This document shows positions 44,661 to 55,700 of a stretch of DNA of 64,000 nucleotides, one piece after another (within the stretch, counting starts at the first letter, position 1; each line of letters starts with the position of its first letter). The DNA is from Filimonas sp. (GTDB lineage Bacteria > Bacteroidota > Bacteroidia > Chitinophagales > Chitinophagaceae). Location: the NCBI GenBank assembly GCA_017306865.1, contig JAFKHH010000017.1, forward strand, positions 161,453-225,452, read 5' to 3'. Under the pieces are notes generated by a model that did not search any database, was not told the origin of the DNA, and saw only the letters and a program-made list of their open reading frames with translations. The position numbers were made by a program, and so were the translations under genes.

Positions 44661-44726
44661 TTATTTCTATGCTCCGTTTTCGCCCTTTTTCCCAAAGTGA
44701 CTACTTTGCAGGTAGAATAATATTTT

Positions 44727-46355
44727 ATGGCAAATGCACTGGTTATAGAAGGCAACCTGGTTGATTATTGGAAAAAAAGTGTTTACCCGGCAAAAGTGAC
44801 GGTAGAGAATGGCAAGATCTCCAATATAGAGCAGGTAACATCCATTTTGAATAATCACTATATATTACCTGGTTTTATAGATAGCCACGTACATGTAGAG
44901 AGTAGTATGCTAACGCCTGTGGAGTTTGCGAGGCTGGCTGTTGTACATGGTACGGTATCTTCTATCAGCGATCCACATGAAATAGCCAATGTCTGCGGTA
45001 TGGATGGCGTTCGTTTTATGATTGAAAATGGCAAGCAGGTACCTTTCAAGTTCAACTTTGGCGCGCCTAGCTGCGTTCCTGCAACGGTGTTTGAGACAGC
45101 CGGCGCTACGCTGGATAGTAATGACGTGCGTACATTGCTGGCTTCGGATGATGTAAAGTACCTGAGTGAAATGATGAACTTTCCCGGTGTGCTGATGCAG
45201 GATGAGGAAGTGATGAAGAAAATACAGGCCGCTCATGAGTTTGGCAAAGTAGTAGATGGGCATGCTCCGGGGCTGAGAGGCGCGGAAGCGAAGCAATACA
45301 TTGACGCTGGTATTTCCACCGATCATGAATGTTTTACAGAAGAAGAGGCGCGTGAAAAGATCGGTTATGGCATGCATATCCTTATCCGCGAAGGCAGCGC
45401 GGCGAAAAATTTTGAAGCGCTCATCAACCTGTTACATGAATTCCCTGAGCAGATTATGTTCTGTAGTGACGATAAGCATCCGGATAGCCTTGCAGCAGGC
45501 CATATTGATCAACTTTGCGCCCGCGCTGCAGCAAAAAAAATCGACTTGTTTAATATTGTGCGTGCAGCATGCATTAACCCGGTTTTACATTACAAACTGG
45601 ATGTGGGTATGCTACGCAAAGGTGATGCAGCAGACTTTATACTGGTAAAAGACCTGGTTGATTTTACTGTAGAAGCAACGTATATCAATGGCAACCTTGT
45701 AGCTGAAAACGGGAAGACGAATATTGCGTCTACGCACACAACTCCAATCAATCAATTTGATTGTGCCCCTATTAGTACAAGTGACTTAGCTGTTCCTTAT
45801 TCTGGAGAAAAAGAAATTCCCGTTATAGAGGCTTTAGATGGACAACTGATCACTAATAAATTATTGTTTACGCCATTGGTGGCACACAATCATATAGTAG
45901 CTGATACTGCACGCGACATATTGAAGGTGGTGGTGGTCAACCGCTATTACCAGGCTGCTCCGGCTATTGCGTGGATCAAAAATTTTGGTATTCAAACTGG
46001 TGCGATTGCATCAAGTGTGGCACACGATAGCCATAACATTATAGCTGTTGGCGCTGATGATGAAAGTATAGCTAAAGCTATTAACCTGGTAATTGAGCAG
46101 CAAGGTGGCGTTAGTTGCGTAAAGGGGAATGAAGCGCAAGTACTGGCACTCCCTATTGCCGGGCTAATGAGCGCAGAAGATGGCTACAAGGTAGCAGAAG
46201 ACTATACTGCTATAGATAAAATGGCAAAGTCGCTCGGCTCACCGCTCGGCGCACCTTTTATGACACTTAGCTTCATGGCGCTGTTGGTAATACCGCATTT
46301 AAAGTTGAGCGACAAAGGTTTGTTTGATGGAGATCGGTTTGAGTTTGTGAGGTAG
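44727..46355 (+). CDS. ade: Adenine deaminase
   Basis: Converts adenine to hypoxanthine and ammonia in purine salvage. 542 aa, amidohydrolase fold: metal motif [17 protein letters not shown], later GHAPGL, the SDDKHPD motif, and the C-terminal Ade-specific domain ([16 protein letters not shown]). ATG at 44727. Purine/pyrimidine salvage company includes upp about 2 kb away. Confidence 0.94.
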   Translation: MANALVIEGNLVDYWKKSVYPAKVTVENGKISNIEQVTSILNNHYILPGFIDSHVHVESSMLTPVEFARLAVVHGTVSSISDPHEIANVCGMDGVRFMIENGKQVPFKFNFGAPSCVPATVFETAGATLDSNDVRTLLASDDVKYLSEMMNFPGVLMQDEEVMKKIQAAHEFGKVVDGHAPGLRGAEAKQYIDAGISTDHECFTEEEAREKIGYGMHILIREGSAAKNFEALINLLHEFPEQIMFCSDDKHPDSLAAGHIDQLCARAAAKKIDLFNIVRAACINPVLHYKLDVGMLRKGDAADFILVKDLVDFTVEATYINGNLVAENGKTNIASTHTTPINQFDCAPISTSDLAVPYSGEKEIPVIEALDGQLITNKLLFTPLVAHNHIVADTARDILKVVVVNRYYQAAPAIAWIKNFGIQTGAIASSVAHDSHNIIAVGADDESIAKAINLVIEQQGGVSCVKGNEAQVLALPIAGLMSAEDGYKVAEDYTAIDKMAKSLGSPLGAPFMTLSFMALLVIPHLKLSDKGLFDGDRFEFVR

Positions 46356-46406
46356 GATTCACCGCAGAGCCGCAGAGATTATTTAATTGAAGATGATTTA
46401 CTAAAT

Positions 46407-46766
46407 ATGTGGACACCTATATCATTTGATGAATTGTATGACATAGTCATCACAACTGAAAAAGACCTTTATGGGGAGCTTGAGAACTTCTGGAAACTTA
46501 TCCGTATTATACCAGAGAAATGGCAGGAAAGTACCTATGGTAAAGAAAGCGGAGGCTTTTGGGTAGTTGCTATTTGTGGGCGCAGGGTTATTTGGTATAA
46601 TGATATTGAAGACGGTTTCAATATTTCTCAATATCATAGGTATGGAGAAATAGATGGGTATTGGTGTAATCAATCAGAGTTATCTGTATCGATTGAGCAA
46701 TTATTAAGCCTTTTGAAATTCGGCGAGTATTACATTACGCAGGCAGGGCCACCGCAAAATTTATAA
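46407..46766 (+). CDS. Small protein of unknown function, possibly immunity-like
   Basis: 119 aa, acidic and rich in Trp/Tyr (ESGGFWVVAICGRRVIWYND, YGEIDGYWCNQSEL). The composition and size recall orphan immunity proteins of contact-dependent or polymorphic toxin systems, but I cannot assign a family, and no toxin is adjacent. It is preceded by a CCGCAGAGCCGCAGAG word (46357-46375) and followed by a good terminator hairpin. No signal peptide. Confidence 0.65.
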   Translation: MWTPISFDELYDIVITTEKDLYGELENFWKLIRIIPEKWQESTYGKESGGFWVVAICGRRVIWYNDIEDGFNISQYHRYGEIDGYWCNQSELSVSIEQLLSLLKFGEYYITQAGPPQNL

Positions 46767-46775
46767 TCTATTATA

Positions 46776-46816
46776 CACAAATGGCACATAGAAATTCTAT
46801 GCGCCATTTGTTTAGT
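46776..46816 (+). terminator. Hairpin terminator
   Basis: ACAAATGGC (46778-46786) and GCCATTTGT (46804-46812) with an inner CATAG/CTATG stem. 12 bp after the preceding stop. Confidence 0.6.
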
Positions 46817-46866
46817 TATTCAAAAAAGCTTTGTGTTACTTCTTGCCTTTGTGTCTCCGTAGCAGA

Positions 46867-47289
46867 TCACTTTACTACCACTGCACTCATAATGGATACA
46901 GCTACACTATCTGTTCCTCTTGGTGTTTTGAACTTTGCTTTAAACCTATTGGAACCACCCGGAGCAATCACGTCTTCGTACACATCTTCATGGTTTGCTA
47001 CTTGCTTACCTTCTTTTCCGTAGTACAACAATTTCAGACGTACATCTTTGTAAGAACAGATAGAAGCCGTGTTGCGTATTTCCCCTTTTACCACCGTCTG
47101 TCCCCAGATATTCCTGCGATCAGAACTTGTCACGGTCAGGAATGCCAAAGGCGATCTTCTTTCCTTTTCTGCTAATCCGTCTTTTTGTTCTTTATAAGCT
47201 TTATCGTCCAGCTTTTTAGACACTTTATCATTACCACCACAAGCAGCAAAGCCGGCAGCAATGATCAGCAATAAGAGTATTTTTTTCAT
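46867..47289 (-). CDS. Small putative lipoprotein
   Basis: 140 aa with a classic lipoprotein signal (MKKILLLLIIAAGFAACGG; Cys17). The remaining part has a charged linker (DKVSKKLDDKAYKEQKDGLA) and a beta-rich domain (TVVKGEIRNTASICSYKDVR, EDVIAPGGSNRFKAKF) reminiscent of FxLYD-type extracellular domains. Not otherwise recognised. Stands alone. Confidence 0.78.
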   Translation of the reverse strand: MKKILLLLIIAAGFAACGGNDKVSKKLDDKAYKEQKDGLAEKERRSPLAFLTVTSSDRRNIWGQTVVKGEIRNTASICSYKDVRLKLLYYGKEGKQVANHEDVYEDVIAPGGSNRFKAKFKTPRGTDSVAVSIMSAVVVK

Positions 47290-47395
47290 TGTATTAAAAT
47301 TAAGGGTTATGGTGAACTGTCAATAGTGAATGGTGAAAATTACAAAGTTGTTGAAAAACAATTTAACCATATAACCATATAGCAATTACCCCCTT

Positions 47396-47425
47396 CACAC
47401 CATACATCTAACATCGTACATCACT
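47396..47425. repeat. ACATCTAACATCGTACAT word
   Basis: Single copy, inverted orientation, right after the anmK stop; other copies at 26204, 26406, 56023 and 62335. An AATTGTT/AACAATTTAACC block precedes it (47343-47390). Confidence 0.55.
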
Positions 47426-47431
47426 ACATAC

Positions 47432-48526
47432 TTACGCTTCCTGCCCTATCCATACAGCACCGCCAATGCTACTGCGGCTCGCACCTGTTACAGAATTTAA
47501 GACTGTGTTTTCTTCGCGCCAGCGCAAAATTCCCAACAGTCCCATGATCAAAGCTTCTTTATATTTCACCAGCGTATCTTCCGGCACTTCCGGTGTAATA
47601 TTCCAGCTTTTAAGATTTGTAGCAATACGTTGTATCAGGAAGTTGTTTAATGCCCCGCCACCTGTTACCAGCATGGTACTTTCTACAGGCTCGCCTTTAA
47701 TGAACTGTCCGCAGGCATAACTTAGCTGTTGCGCAATATGCTCAACATAGGTGCGTAATGCGTCCTGCAACGGCAGGTTGAATGACTGGATCAGCGGGTA
47801 AACTATTTCTACGCCAAAATCATTGGCCAATGATTTTGGAAATGGTTGTTTATAATAATCAAGAGCATTCAATTTTGTCAATAATGGTGTGTGAATCTGG
47901 CCTGTTGCAGCCATTGCACCATTTTCATCGTAAGATTTACCAACCTGCTCCATCAGCATATTCAGCACGCGATTGGCAGGGCAAATATCAAATGCGACAT
48001 ACTCATTATCTTTTGTGAGAGAAATATTGGCAATACCCCCTATGTTCAGCAGGTGCGAAAAATTACCAAATAATAATTTTTCTCCCATCGGCACTATTGG
48101 TGCGCCTTGCCCGCCAAGGGCTACATCCATAGCCCGCAGGTCGCTCACCACATTTATTCCTGTTACGGCTGCTATAGCGGCGCCATCTCCCAACTGGGCT
48201 GTCATGTCCAAATGTGGTGCATGAAAGGTAGTATGTCCATGAGAGGCAATGAGTTGCACCTTGTGTTCCAGGCCATGCGCTTCTATAAATTTATTTACCT
48301 GCTCACCCACATACCGTCCATATTCTGCATGTAACAACTGGTATTCATAAGCATTTAAATGGATTGCATTTGCCAGTTTCTGTTGCCACTCAGCGCTGTA
48401 TTCATAACAATCTGCTGCCATAATGGTGTATCCCCATTTACGGGCAGATTCTTCAAACTCTGCAAATACAATGTCCAATCCATCCAGGGAGGAACCACTC
48501 ATTAAACCAATTGCTCTATATATCAT
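47432..48526 (-). CDS. anmK: Anhydro-N-acetylmuramic acid kinase
   Basis: Recycles 1,6-anhydro-MurNAc from peptidoglycan turnover by cleaving and phosphorylating it to MurNAc-6-P. 364 aa, the ASKHA/actin-like fold: GLMSGSSLDGLDIV at the N-terminus, SHGHTTFHAP, DLRAMDVALGGQGAPIVP and MLVTGGGALNNFLI near the end. Diverges from upp with 101 bp between starts. Confidence 0.95.
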   Translation of the reverse strand: MIYRAIGLMSGSSLDGLDIVFAEFEESARKWGYTIMAADCYEYSAEWQQKLANAIHLNAYEYQLLHAEYGRYVGEQVNKFIEAHGLEHKVQLIASHGHTTFHAPHLDMTAQLGDGAAIAAVTGINVVSDLRAMDVALGGQGAPIVPMGEKLLFGNFSHLLNIGGIANISLTKDNEYVAFDICPANRVLNMLMEQVGKSYDENGAMAATGQIHTPLLTKLNALDYYKQPFPKSLANDFGVEIVYPLIQSFNLPLQDALRTYVEHIAQQLSYACGQFIKGEPVESTMLVTGGGALNNFLIQRIATNLKSWNITPEVPEDTLVKYKEALIMGLLGILRWREENTVLNSVTGASRSSIGGAVWIGQEA

Positions 48527-48569
48527 TGTTCTATTTTTTTAGCGGCCATAAAACCACCATTATTCTGCT

Positions 48570-48577
48570 TACTTTTG
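48570..48577 (+). promoter_or_regulatory. -7 box upstream of upp
   Basis: TACTTTTG, 50 bp before the upp ATG, in the divergent anmK-upp region. Confidence 0.45.
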
Positions 48578-48627
48578 CATCGCAAATTTGCAACCTTCTA
48601 ACAACAATCAGAAATTGCTTTTGAATT

Positions 48628-49281
48628 ATGGTTATTAATCTAAGTGCCGAACATAGCCTGGTAAGTAACTGGGTAAGTGAATTGAGAAATGTAGACGTGC
48701 AGAACGACCGCATGCGTTTCAGACGTAACCTGGAGCGTATAGGCGAGGTAGCCGGCTACGAGATCAGTAAGCAATTGCCATGGCATGAAGTAGAGGTAGA
48801 GACGCCGCTTGGCAGCCATACCAGTAAGCAACTGAAGGTGCAGCCTGTTCTTGCAACCATTCTGCGTGCGGGATTGCCTATGCACCAGGGTTTGCTGAAT
48901 TACTTTGACAAAGCAGATAACGCTTTTGTATCCGCATATAGAAAGCACCACCGTGACGGATCGTTTGAAATAAGCCTTGAATATATGAGCAGCCCTTCCC
49001 TGGAAGGACGTATTGTGATCATTAGCGACCCTATGCTGGCAACAGGCGCTTCGCTTGTAAAAAGTATTGCAGAAATGCAAAACCAGGGTACGCCTGCAGA
49101 AATACACGTTGTGGCTGCTATTGCGGCTTCAGTAGGTATAGAATATGTGATACGTGAGTGTGGGGAAGATATAAAGATCTGGTGTGGCGATATTGACGAT
49201 GAATTAACAGCAAAGGGCTATATTGTGCCTGGTTTGGGCGACGCCGGAGATCTCGCATTTGGCTCAAAAGCGCAGTCTTAA
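48628..49281 (+). CDS. upp: Uracil phosphoribosyltransferase
   Basis: Makes UMP from uracil and PRPP. 217 aa; type I PRTase motifs: LRAGLPMHQGLLNYFD, PRPP-binding ISDPMLATGASLVKS and the C-terminal uracil-binding GLGDAGDLAFG. The N-terminus (MVINLSAEHSLVSNWVSEL) is intact. Confidence 0.95.
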   Translation: MVINLSAEHSLVSNWVSELRNVDVQNDRMRFRRNLERIGEVAGYEISKQLPWHEVEVETPLGSHTSKQLKVQPVLATILRAGLPMHQGLLNYFDKADNAFVSAYRKHHRDGSFEISLEYMSSPSLEGRIVIISDPMLATGASLVKSIAEMQNQGTPAEIHVVAAIAASVGIEYVIRECGEDIKIWCGDIDDELTAKGYIVPGLGDAGDLAFGSKAQS

Positions 49282-49364
49282 CAATAAATTTTACAATCAA
49301 ATGCAGCGAGGATAGCTCAACCCCTATCCATTACGAGGTATAAACGCTGTTACCACTAACAAAA

Positions 49365-50375
49365 ATGAGAAAGTTAACTCTAATCACTTGTGTGCTCTTA
49401 ATCCTTGCCAACCATACGTTTGCACAGGACCCTCACTTTTCTCAATTCTTTGCATCGCCGCTAACGCTTAACCCTGCGTTTACGGGCAAATTTGATGGTA
49501 CACTCCGTGCAGCAGGCAATTACCGTAACCAATGGCCTACAATTAACAGGGCATACCAGACAGCTACATTATCTGTAGATGCGCCCATTATGCAAGATCA
49601 TATAGCAGATAACGACCGATGGGGGCTTGGCGGTATGGGTTTTACAGATAAGAGTGCGAACGGCGCGGTAGCGTTCAATTACTTCTCATTATCTACAGCA
49701 TACCACAAGGGACTGGATGAAGATGGCTACCAACAGTTGAGCCTTGGCTTCCAGGCTACGTATGCCAATATGATGATCAATACAAGCGAACTGAAATTTG
49801 AAGACCAGCTAACTACATCGGGCTTTACAGGTGTATCTTCAGAAATATTCAACGGCAGTACGCTGAAGTCTAACTACTTTGACCTGAATGCAGGTTTATT
49901 ATATTCTGCCAGCACCTCAGACCGCAACAACTTCTATGCGGGTGTAAGTGTTTACCACATAAACAGGCCCAAGCAACAATTTACAGGAGCGCTATACCTG
50001 CTTGATCCGCGTGTAACATTCCAGGCTGGCGGCTATTTCCCTGTTGGCTACACTACTACATTACACCTGAGTGCAATGACCAGCTCACAAGCCAAGGCCA
50101 ACGAAACATTAATTGGTGGTGCATTACAAGTGGAAGCTGGTAGCGAGACAATGGAAAAACCAGTAAGCTTTTACTTTGGTGGCTGGATGCGTATGAAAGA
50201 TGCAATTATTCCATACATTGGATTGGAAGTAGCTGATTTCAGGTTAGGTGTAACTTATGACGTAAATACGTCTAAGCTAAAAACCGGCTCGAATGGCAGG
50301 GGTGGCATGGAAATATCATTGATCTACACGCATCGTCCATCCGACAGGAAAAGCCTTCCTTGTCCTAAATTCTAA
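49365..50375 (+). CDS. PorP/SprF-family outer-membrane protein
   Basis: 336 aa with a signal peptide (MRKLTLITCVLLILANHTFAQ). Starts with QDPHFSQFFASPLTLNPAFTG, the signature of PorP/SprF proteins, which help type IX secretion export of SprB-like adhesins in Bacteroidota. The rest is a beta-barrel pattern. Its stop overlaps the convergent glycosylase gene by 4 bp. A SprB-repeat, gliding-CTD protein is encoded 2.3 kb downstream and could be its client. Confidence 0.93.
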   Translation: MRKLTLITCVLLILANHTFAQDPHFSQFFASPLTLNPAFTGKFDGTLRAAGNYRNQWPTINRAYQTATLSVDAPIMQDHIADNDRWGLGGMGFTDKSANGAVAFNYFSLSTAYHKGLDEDGYQQLSLGFQATYANMMINTSELKFEDQLTTSGFTGVSSEIFNGSTLKSNYFDLNAGLLYSASTSDRNNFYAGVSVYHINRPKQQFTGALYLLDPRVTFQAGGYFPVGYTTTLHLSAMTSSQAKANETLIGGALQVEAGSETMEKPVSFYFGGWMRMKDAIIPYIGLEVADFRLGVTYDVNTSKLKTGSNGRGGMEISLIYTHRPSDRKSLPCPKF

Positions 50376-51034
50376 TCTTTTGCTTTTTTGCCACTTACAA
50401 ACGGGTTGTCTTTTACGATAAAACGATAAGGTAGCAATGCATCTTCGGCTGCATAATCTACACCGATACGTGGTGTGGCAAGTATTTTATTTTTGGGATA
50501 ACTAAACCCATCTGTTGCTATCCATATCTGCTCTTCCAGCAGGCTGATGCCTGTATGTTGCTTATAAATACCCAATGCTTTAGACACATTCCCCGGCCCC
50601 CTGGTCAGCGTATTATCTGCATGTTCTTTTTTGGTGCGAAGCAGCATCTGCTCAACGCCTATCAATGGCTCTGCCCCTCTTACCAGTACAGCGTGCGGTG
50701 TGCCTTCTATATTAGTCACAACATTAAAAAGATGATGAATACCATAACACAGGTAGACGTAAGCAGCGCCTCCTGCGTGATACATAATTTCCGTTCTATC
50801 CGTACGCCTGCCACCATAAGCGTGAGAAGCCTTGTCTACCACTCCATTATATGCTTCTGTCTCCACAATCCTGGCAGCGGTAAGCACACCATTAAATTTT
50901 GTAACCAATATTTTACCAAGTAATTGCCGGGCAATAGTTACAACATCTTTTTGCTGGTAAAATAAATGGTTTAATTTTTGCCAATCAGCGAAATTATTTG
51001 AAGCTTGCGTGTTGCTGGCTTTCTTTTGTGTCAA
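50372..51034 (-). CDS. DNA-3-methyladenine glycosylase, AAG/Mpg type
   Basis: Excises alkylated and deaminated purines in base-excision repair. 220 aa with the AAG core VETEAYNGVVDKASHAYGGR and RTEIMYHAGGAAYVYLCYGI, where the Glu and Tyr/His contact the flipped base, and a C-terminal RIGVDYAAEDALLPYRF. Complete. Convergent with the SprF-type gene. Confidence 0.95.
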   Translation of the reverse strand: MTQKKASNTQASNNFADWQKLNHLFYQQKDVVTIARQLLGKILVTKFNGVLTAARIVETEAYNGVVDKASHAYGGRRTDRTEIMYHAGGAAYVYLCYGIHHLFNVVTNIEGTPHAVLVRGAEPLIGVEQMLLRTKKEHADNTLTRGPGNVSKALGIYKQHTGISLLEEQIWIATDGFSYPKNKILATPRIGVDYAAEDALLPYRFIVKDNPFVSGKKAKD

Positions 51035-51070
51035 TATTTTTTCTTTAAACTGTTTTAAAAAAGGACCCCG

Positions 51071-51847
51071 GTGCTAAAAGAACTCGTAATCGCTATTCAA
51101 TCATATATCCAGGCTCACCAATTTATCCAAAAATACAAACTCTGGAAATGGATTATTATTCCGGGCATTGTGTACGCCATACTGTTTATGATAAGTATGT
51201 ATTATTTTGGAAAAACAAGCAGCCAGTTTATTGAATGGTTAAGTTTTAAAACAGGATTAAAGAACTGGATAGACCGTATGCAAAGCGGTTTGCTGGGTTT
51301 CCTGTTTGCATTAGCCGGCTTTGCCTTTTGGATTGTGCAGATGCTGTTGTATTTCTCCTTATTCAAATATGTATGGCTGATCATCGGCTCCCCGGTATTT
51401 GCGTATCTAAGCGAGAAAACAGAGGCAATAATAGAGGGTAAAGAGTATCCTTTTAGTTTTAAACAACTGGCGAGCGATATTGTAAGAGGTATTAAGCTTT
51501 CCTTGCGCAATGCGTTGTGGCAAACGGTATATAGCCTTACGATCGTTCTTTTATCTATTATACCCGTTGTTGGCTGGGTAACGCCGGTACTGGCACTAAC
51601 CAATGAGTGCTATTATTATGGGTTTTCCATGATCGACTATAGTTGCGAAAGAAGAAAACTGAACCCGACGGAAAGTATTTTCTTTGTCAACCATCATAAA
51701 GGGCTGGCAATAGGCAATGGTCTTATCTTTTACCTGATGCACTTGTTACCGGTTATCGGTTGGGTCTTAGCACCAGCTTATGCAGTTATTGCAGCTACGT
51801 TAAGCATGCGCCAGATAAATGATTGGCAAGAAATGAAAGAAGCTTAA
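51071..51847 (+). CDS. EI24/CysZ-like integral membrane protein
   Basis: 258 aa with six or so hydrophobic segments (IIIPGIVYAILFMISMYYF; FLFALAGFAFWIVQMLLYF; LTIVLLSIIPVVGWVTPVLA; NGLIFYLMHLLPVIGWVLAP). The last two share the motif PVVGW/PVIGW typical of EI24-family proteins. CysZ transports sulfate in E. coli, but specificity is not predictable here. Starts with GTG at 51071; overlaps the unused upstream part of the next frame. Confidence 0.85.
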   Translation: MLKELVIAIQSYIQAHQFIQKYKLWKWIIIPGIVYAILFMISMYYFGKTSSQFIEWLSFKTGLKNWIDRMQSGLLGFLFALAGFAFWIVQMLLYFSLFKYVWLIIGSPVFAYLSEKTEAIIEGKEYPFSFKQLASDIVRGIKLSLRNALWQTVYSLTIVLLSIIPVVGWVTPVLALTNECYYYGFSMIDYSCERRKLNPTESIFFVNHHKGLAIGNGLIFYLMHLLPVIGWVLAPAYAVIAATLSMRQINDWQEMKEA

Positions 51848-51927
51848 TTGTTACATTGTTGTATTGCTGCATTGTTAGGATACCATCCAACAATATAGCC
51901 ATCTCAAATTCTAAATCTCAAATTTTT
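51845..51927. repeat. AATTGTT- and AATCTCAAATT-word spacer
   Basis: AATTGTTACATTGTTGTATTG, then CAACAATATAGCCAT and TCAAATTCTAAATCTCAAAT just before the methyltransferase ATG. Confidence 0.5.
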
Positions 51928-52629
51928 ATGTCTGTATATCTTATTCCAACCGTTTTGCACGATGACGAAAATGCGTTACAGGCATTGCCCTCCTATTTGC
52001 TACCTGCTATTCAGCAATGCGAGGTGTTTTTTGTAGAAAATGAGAAGACTGCAAGACGCTTTTTGAAAAAGCTTTGGAAAGAAATGGTCATTGACAATTA
52101 CCAATGGTTTGCTATTCACAAAGCGGAAGATGAGGTAAAAGCAAATTTTATACAGCAGCTAAAAGCTGGGAAAACAATCGGTATTATCAGCGAAGCTGGT
52201 TGTCCGGGCGTGGCAGACCCGGGCCAGATATTGGTAATGGCTGCACAGGATTTAAATGCAACTATTCACCCCCTGGTTGGCCCAAGCTCTATCCTATTAG
52301 CATTAATGGCAAGTGGTATGAATGGGCAACGTTTCCAGTTTCATGGCTACTTACCTATAGATAGTGTAGCCCGGAAAAAAGCAATACGTGACCTGGAGGC
52401 AGAGTCTTCAAAGAACAATTGCACGCAGATCTTTATAGAAACACCTTATCGCAACAACCCGCTTATCAAAGAAATTATTCAGACCTGCAAGCCTGAAACG
52501 CGCTTCTGTATAGCGGTAGATATTACTGCTCCTACAGAAAGCATTCAGACTAAAAGCATTAAGAAATGGAAGGATTTGGAAGTGGATATACACAAGCGCC
52601 CCGCTATCTTTTTGTTACTGGCCGTTTAG
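51928..52629 (+). CDS. SAM-dependent methyltransferase, RsmI-like (tetrapyrrole methylase fold)
   Basis: 233 aa from the ATG at 51928 (MSVYLIPTVLHDDENALQAL). Residues from about 90 show GIISEAGCPGVADPGQILVM, the SAM-binding motif of the RsmI/tetrapyrrole-methylase superfamily, followed by GPSSILLALMASGMNG and IFIETPYRNN. RsmI 2'-O-methylates C1402 of 16S rRNA; this shorter branch has an alternative N-terminus and may have another target. The longer frame from 51823 overlaps the previous gene and is not used. Confidence 0.88.
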   Translation: MSVYLIPTVLHDDENALQALPSYLLPAIQQCEVFFVENEKTARRFLKKLWKEMVIDNYQWFAIHKAEDEVKANFIQQLKAGKTIGIISEAGCPGVADPGQILVMAAQDLNATIHPLVGPSSILLALMASGMNGQRFQFHGYLPIDSVARKKAIRDLEAESSKNNCTQIFIETPYRNNPLIKEIIQTCKPETRFCIAVDITAPTESIQTKSIKKWKDLEVDIHKRPAIFLLLAV

Positions 52630-52706
52630 CATTATTTCTTATTTAGTTAACATAAACGCTGGTAATTTAGCATTCATTCTTACAAAACGAAATAAGACTA
52701 ACAGCT

Positions 52707-55700
52707 TTGCACTCCTTAAAAAAACATAGTTTTAAAGGCTTCCTACTTTTTTTGTGTCTCGCTTTTACAACTGCTTCTCATGCACAAAAGGTCGTAGTGT
52801 GCGACCAAAGCGGCTTACTTTATAACATGGACATTGATAATTGCACATTTACACCAATAAATGATTGGGGTAATGCGTTCGGTAATGCTTTTTCTATTGC
52901 ATTATACAAAGACACTTTATATGTCTTAAACACAAACGGGCAATTGTATAGCATGGTCATGAATCAACCAGCATCCTGCAAGTTTATTACCAATTCTGCT
53001 GCTTCTAACGCTATGACTGTAGATGAAGCTGGCATGTTGTATATTTTTGATAATGGTATAGTAAGAATCGATCCACATGATGGCACGCGGGTGAACCTTG
53101 GAAAACCGGGTTTCTATTACCCTTCAGGAGACCTGTTTTTCTATAATAAAAAAATGTACATGGCAACCGGAAATGGCATTGTAGAGATCAATCTGAATGA
53201 CCCTTCGAAAAGCTTCGTGTATATACCCACTTCTGGCAACAGTTTCTTCGGCCTTGTAAATGTACCTGCTGGCTGCAACAGCAACAAAGTGTATGGAATA
53301 ACAAACAGTCTATATGAAATAGACATGATAAATAAGACTGTGAGTAGTACACCTAAATGTGTTGTCCCCCAAAATATTACAATTTTTGACGCGGCCAGTA
53401 TTACAGAGAATGGATACAACGAAGGGGTAAACATAGATAGCTTGTTTCTAACCCATATTTGCACTCCTGGAAACACGTCGGGGAACATTACTGTAAAATC
53501 AGGGACAGCAGCTCAAAACGCAACTTTATCCTATTCCCTAAATGGCAATACAACCAATAGCACAGGCATATTTCCGTCATTAATAGAAGGCACATATTCG
53601 ATTAAGGTAACATCCTCTAATGGTTGTTTTAAAGACACCAGCGCAACTTTAATAAAAGGCCCAAAGCCAGATTTACTTATTACGCCCGTACCTGATACAT
53701 GTGCAAGTGGCGTTGGCTCAGTTACACTACAATCAACTATTGGGAATACACCCATGCGCTATGCGTTGGACAATGCTTCACCCGTAATGGGAAATTCATT
53801 TACTAAATTGGCTGCGAAAATATACCAGGTACATGCAATCACAAATATTGGCTGTACGCTAGACTCTTCTTTCGAGATTGTTTCTTATACACCACCAAAC
53901 CCATTACAATCATTTACGACTACTCCTGAAATCTGTGACTTAGGTAGCATTACGCTTACGTATAACAATAGTGTTACGCGCCTGAAGTTGGATAATGGCC
54001 CGGATACATACAACAGCACTTTCGCACTTTTAAAAGCCAAGACCTACACAGTAAGCCTTTTCGTTAACAACTGCCGCTTCGATACACTCATAGAGGTAAA
54101 AAAGGAAATACCTGAGCGCCCATCTATAACCATTTCAGCAGATACACCTACATGCTTTAATACGACTGACGGCGCAATCCGATTTACTATTACAGGCAAA
54201 TATTCGCCTTTTACTATTTCTGCAAACGGCACCCCGGCTAGCGGCACCATATTTTCTTCACTGACAAACGGCACGTACACATATTCGATAAAAGACAAAG
54301 GTGGATGTGTATGGGATACTACAGCCACCATACAATATCGACGCGTGAGGCCTGTGACAACAGTCAGCTCTACAGCAGCTACCTGCTGGACGCTGAACAA
54401 TGGTACCGTAACAGCTACTATCTCCGGGCAAAATCAACCATACACTTTTGACATTTTCAATAGTACCAATAATCCATCCGGCGCAACTGTAAAAGATTTG
54501 AACAGCAGTGATTATAAATTATTTGTCGCAGATAAAAACCATTGTGTTGTGGACACTATTCCTGTTACGGTAGGACGCATAGAGAACAAGCTACAGGTTG
54601 ACGCGATCACCGTTACACCATCTTATTGCAATAGTGCAACAGGCTCTATTACGTTTGCTATGAAAGCAAATGCCGGCCCGGTTACGTTCACCATGAATAA
54701 CGGTACACCTACAACCAATAAAGCGTTTAGCAACCTGGTGAGTGGTCTGTACAATTTCAATTTAAAAGATTTGAATAATTGCACATCGGATACAAGTGCA
54801 AGCATTTCCATCGTTAACCTGCCATCTCCCATAAAAGAGTTAAAGCTGACGCCTGTTATTTGTGACAGAAAAGGCAGTATCGAAGTAGTATTGCAACCGG
54901 GAAAAACAGGAACAGATTATCAGCTAAACAATGGCGCTCCACAAACTACCACCTTGTTTACAAACGTAAACGAGGGGCTGAATAAGATCACTTTTATGTA
55001 TAGCGGTTGCCCGTTTGACACATCTGTTACAACGGTTAAAACAACAACACAAAAACCTGATGTCAGTTTTACCAATAAAGAAGTGGATTGCTACAATAGA
55101 AATAATGGCTCAATAAAAGTGCGTGTAGACAATGGTGCATTCCCTTATACGTTCAGCTATAACAACGCGGCGTTTATTCCTGATGCGAATATTTACAACC
55201 TTGCAGCAGGCGACTATGCAGTACGTATAAAAGACAGCTACGGCTGCCTGTGGGACACGTCGACTACATTAAAACAATTCACTGTTGTAAAACCGGGTAT
55301 CACAAAGACCAGTAAAACGCCTGTTTGCTTTGTAGACGAGCGTGCTTCGCTGCAAGTGATCCTGACTGGCCCAGAGTTCCCTTATCAATTTATAATAAAC
55401 GGCACGTCTTATTTCTCAGGAAATGAGGTAAAACTATTGCCGGGCATGTACAATGTGTATGTAAACAACAACACCGGTTGCCTGCTGGATTCTTTCAAAA
55501 CAGACCTTTCTTATGCACAAACCGGGACATTGCCATGTGATACAATTTTAGTTCCAACGGCCTTTACACCTAACAATGATCTGCGGAATGATGTACTTCG
55601 CCCAAGAGGCAACTATGGTTTCGTTTCTGATTATGTTTTCACCGTCTTCAACAGGCTGGGTGAAATTGTATTCCAAGGCAGGGATATGGAAAAGGGGTGG

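Noticed and set aside
44219-44726. Purine riboswitch in front of adenine deaminase
   Set aside because: The conserved loop sequences of that riboswitch class are not present; only an unrelated stem and two terminators were seen.
50372-50375. Overlap of the SprF-type gene and the glycosylase gene as evidence of a fusion
   Set aside because: It is a 4-bp tail-to-tail overlap on opposite strands, common in compact genomes.
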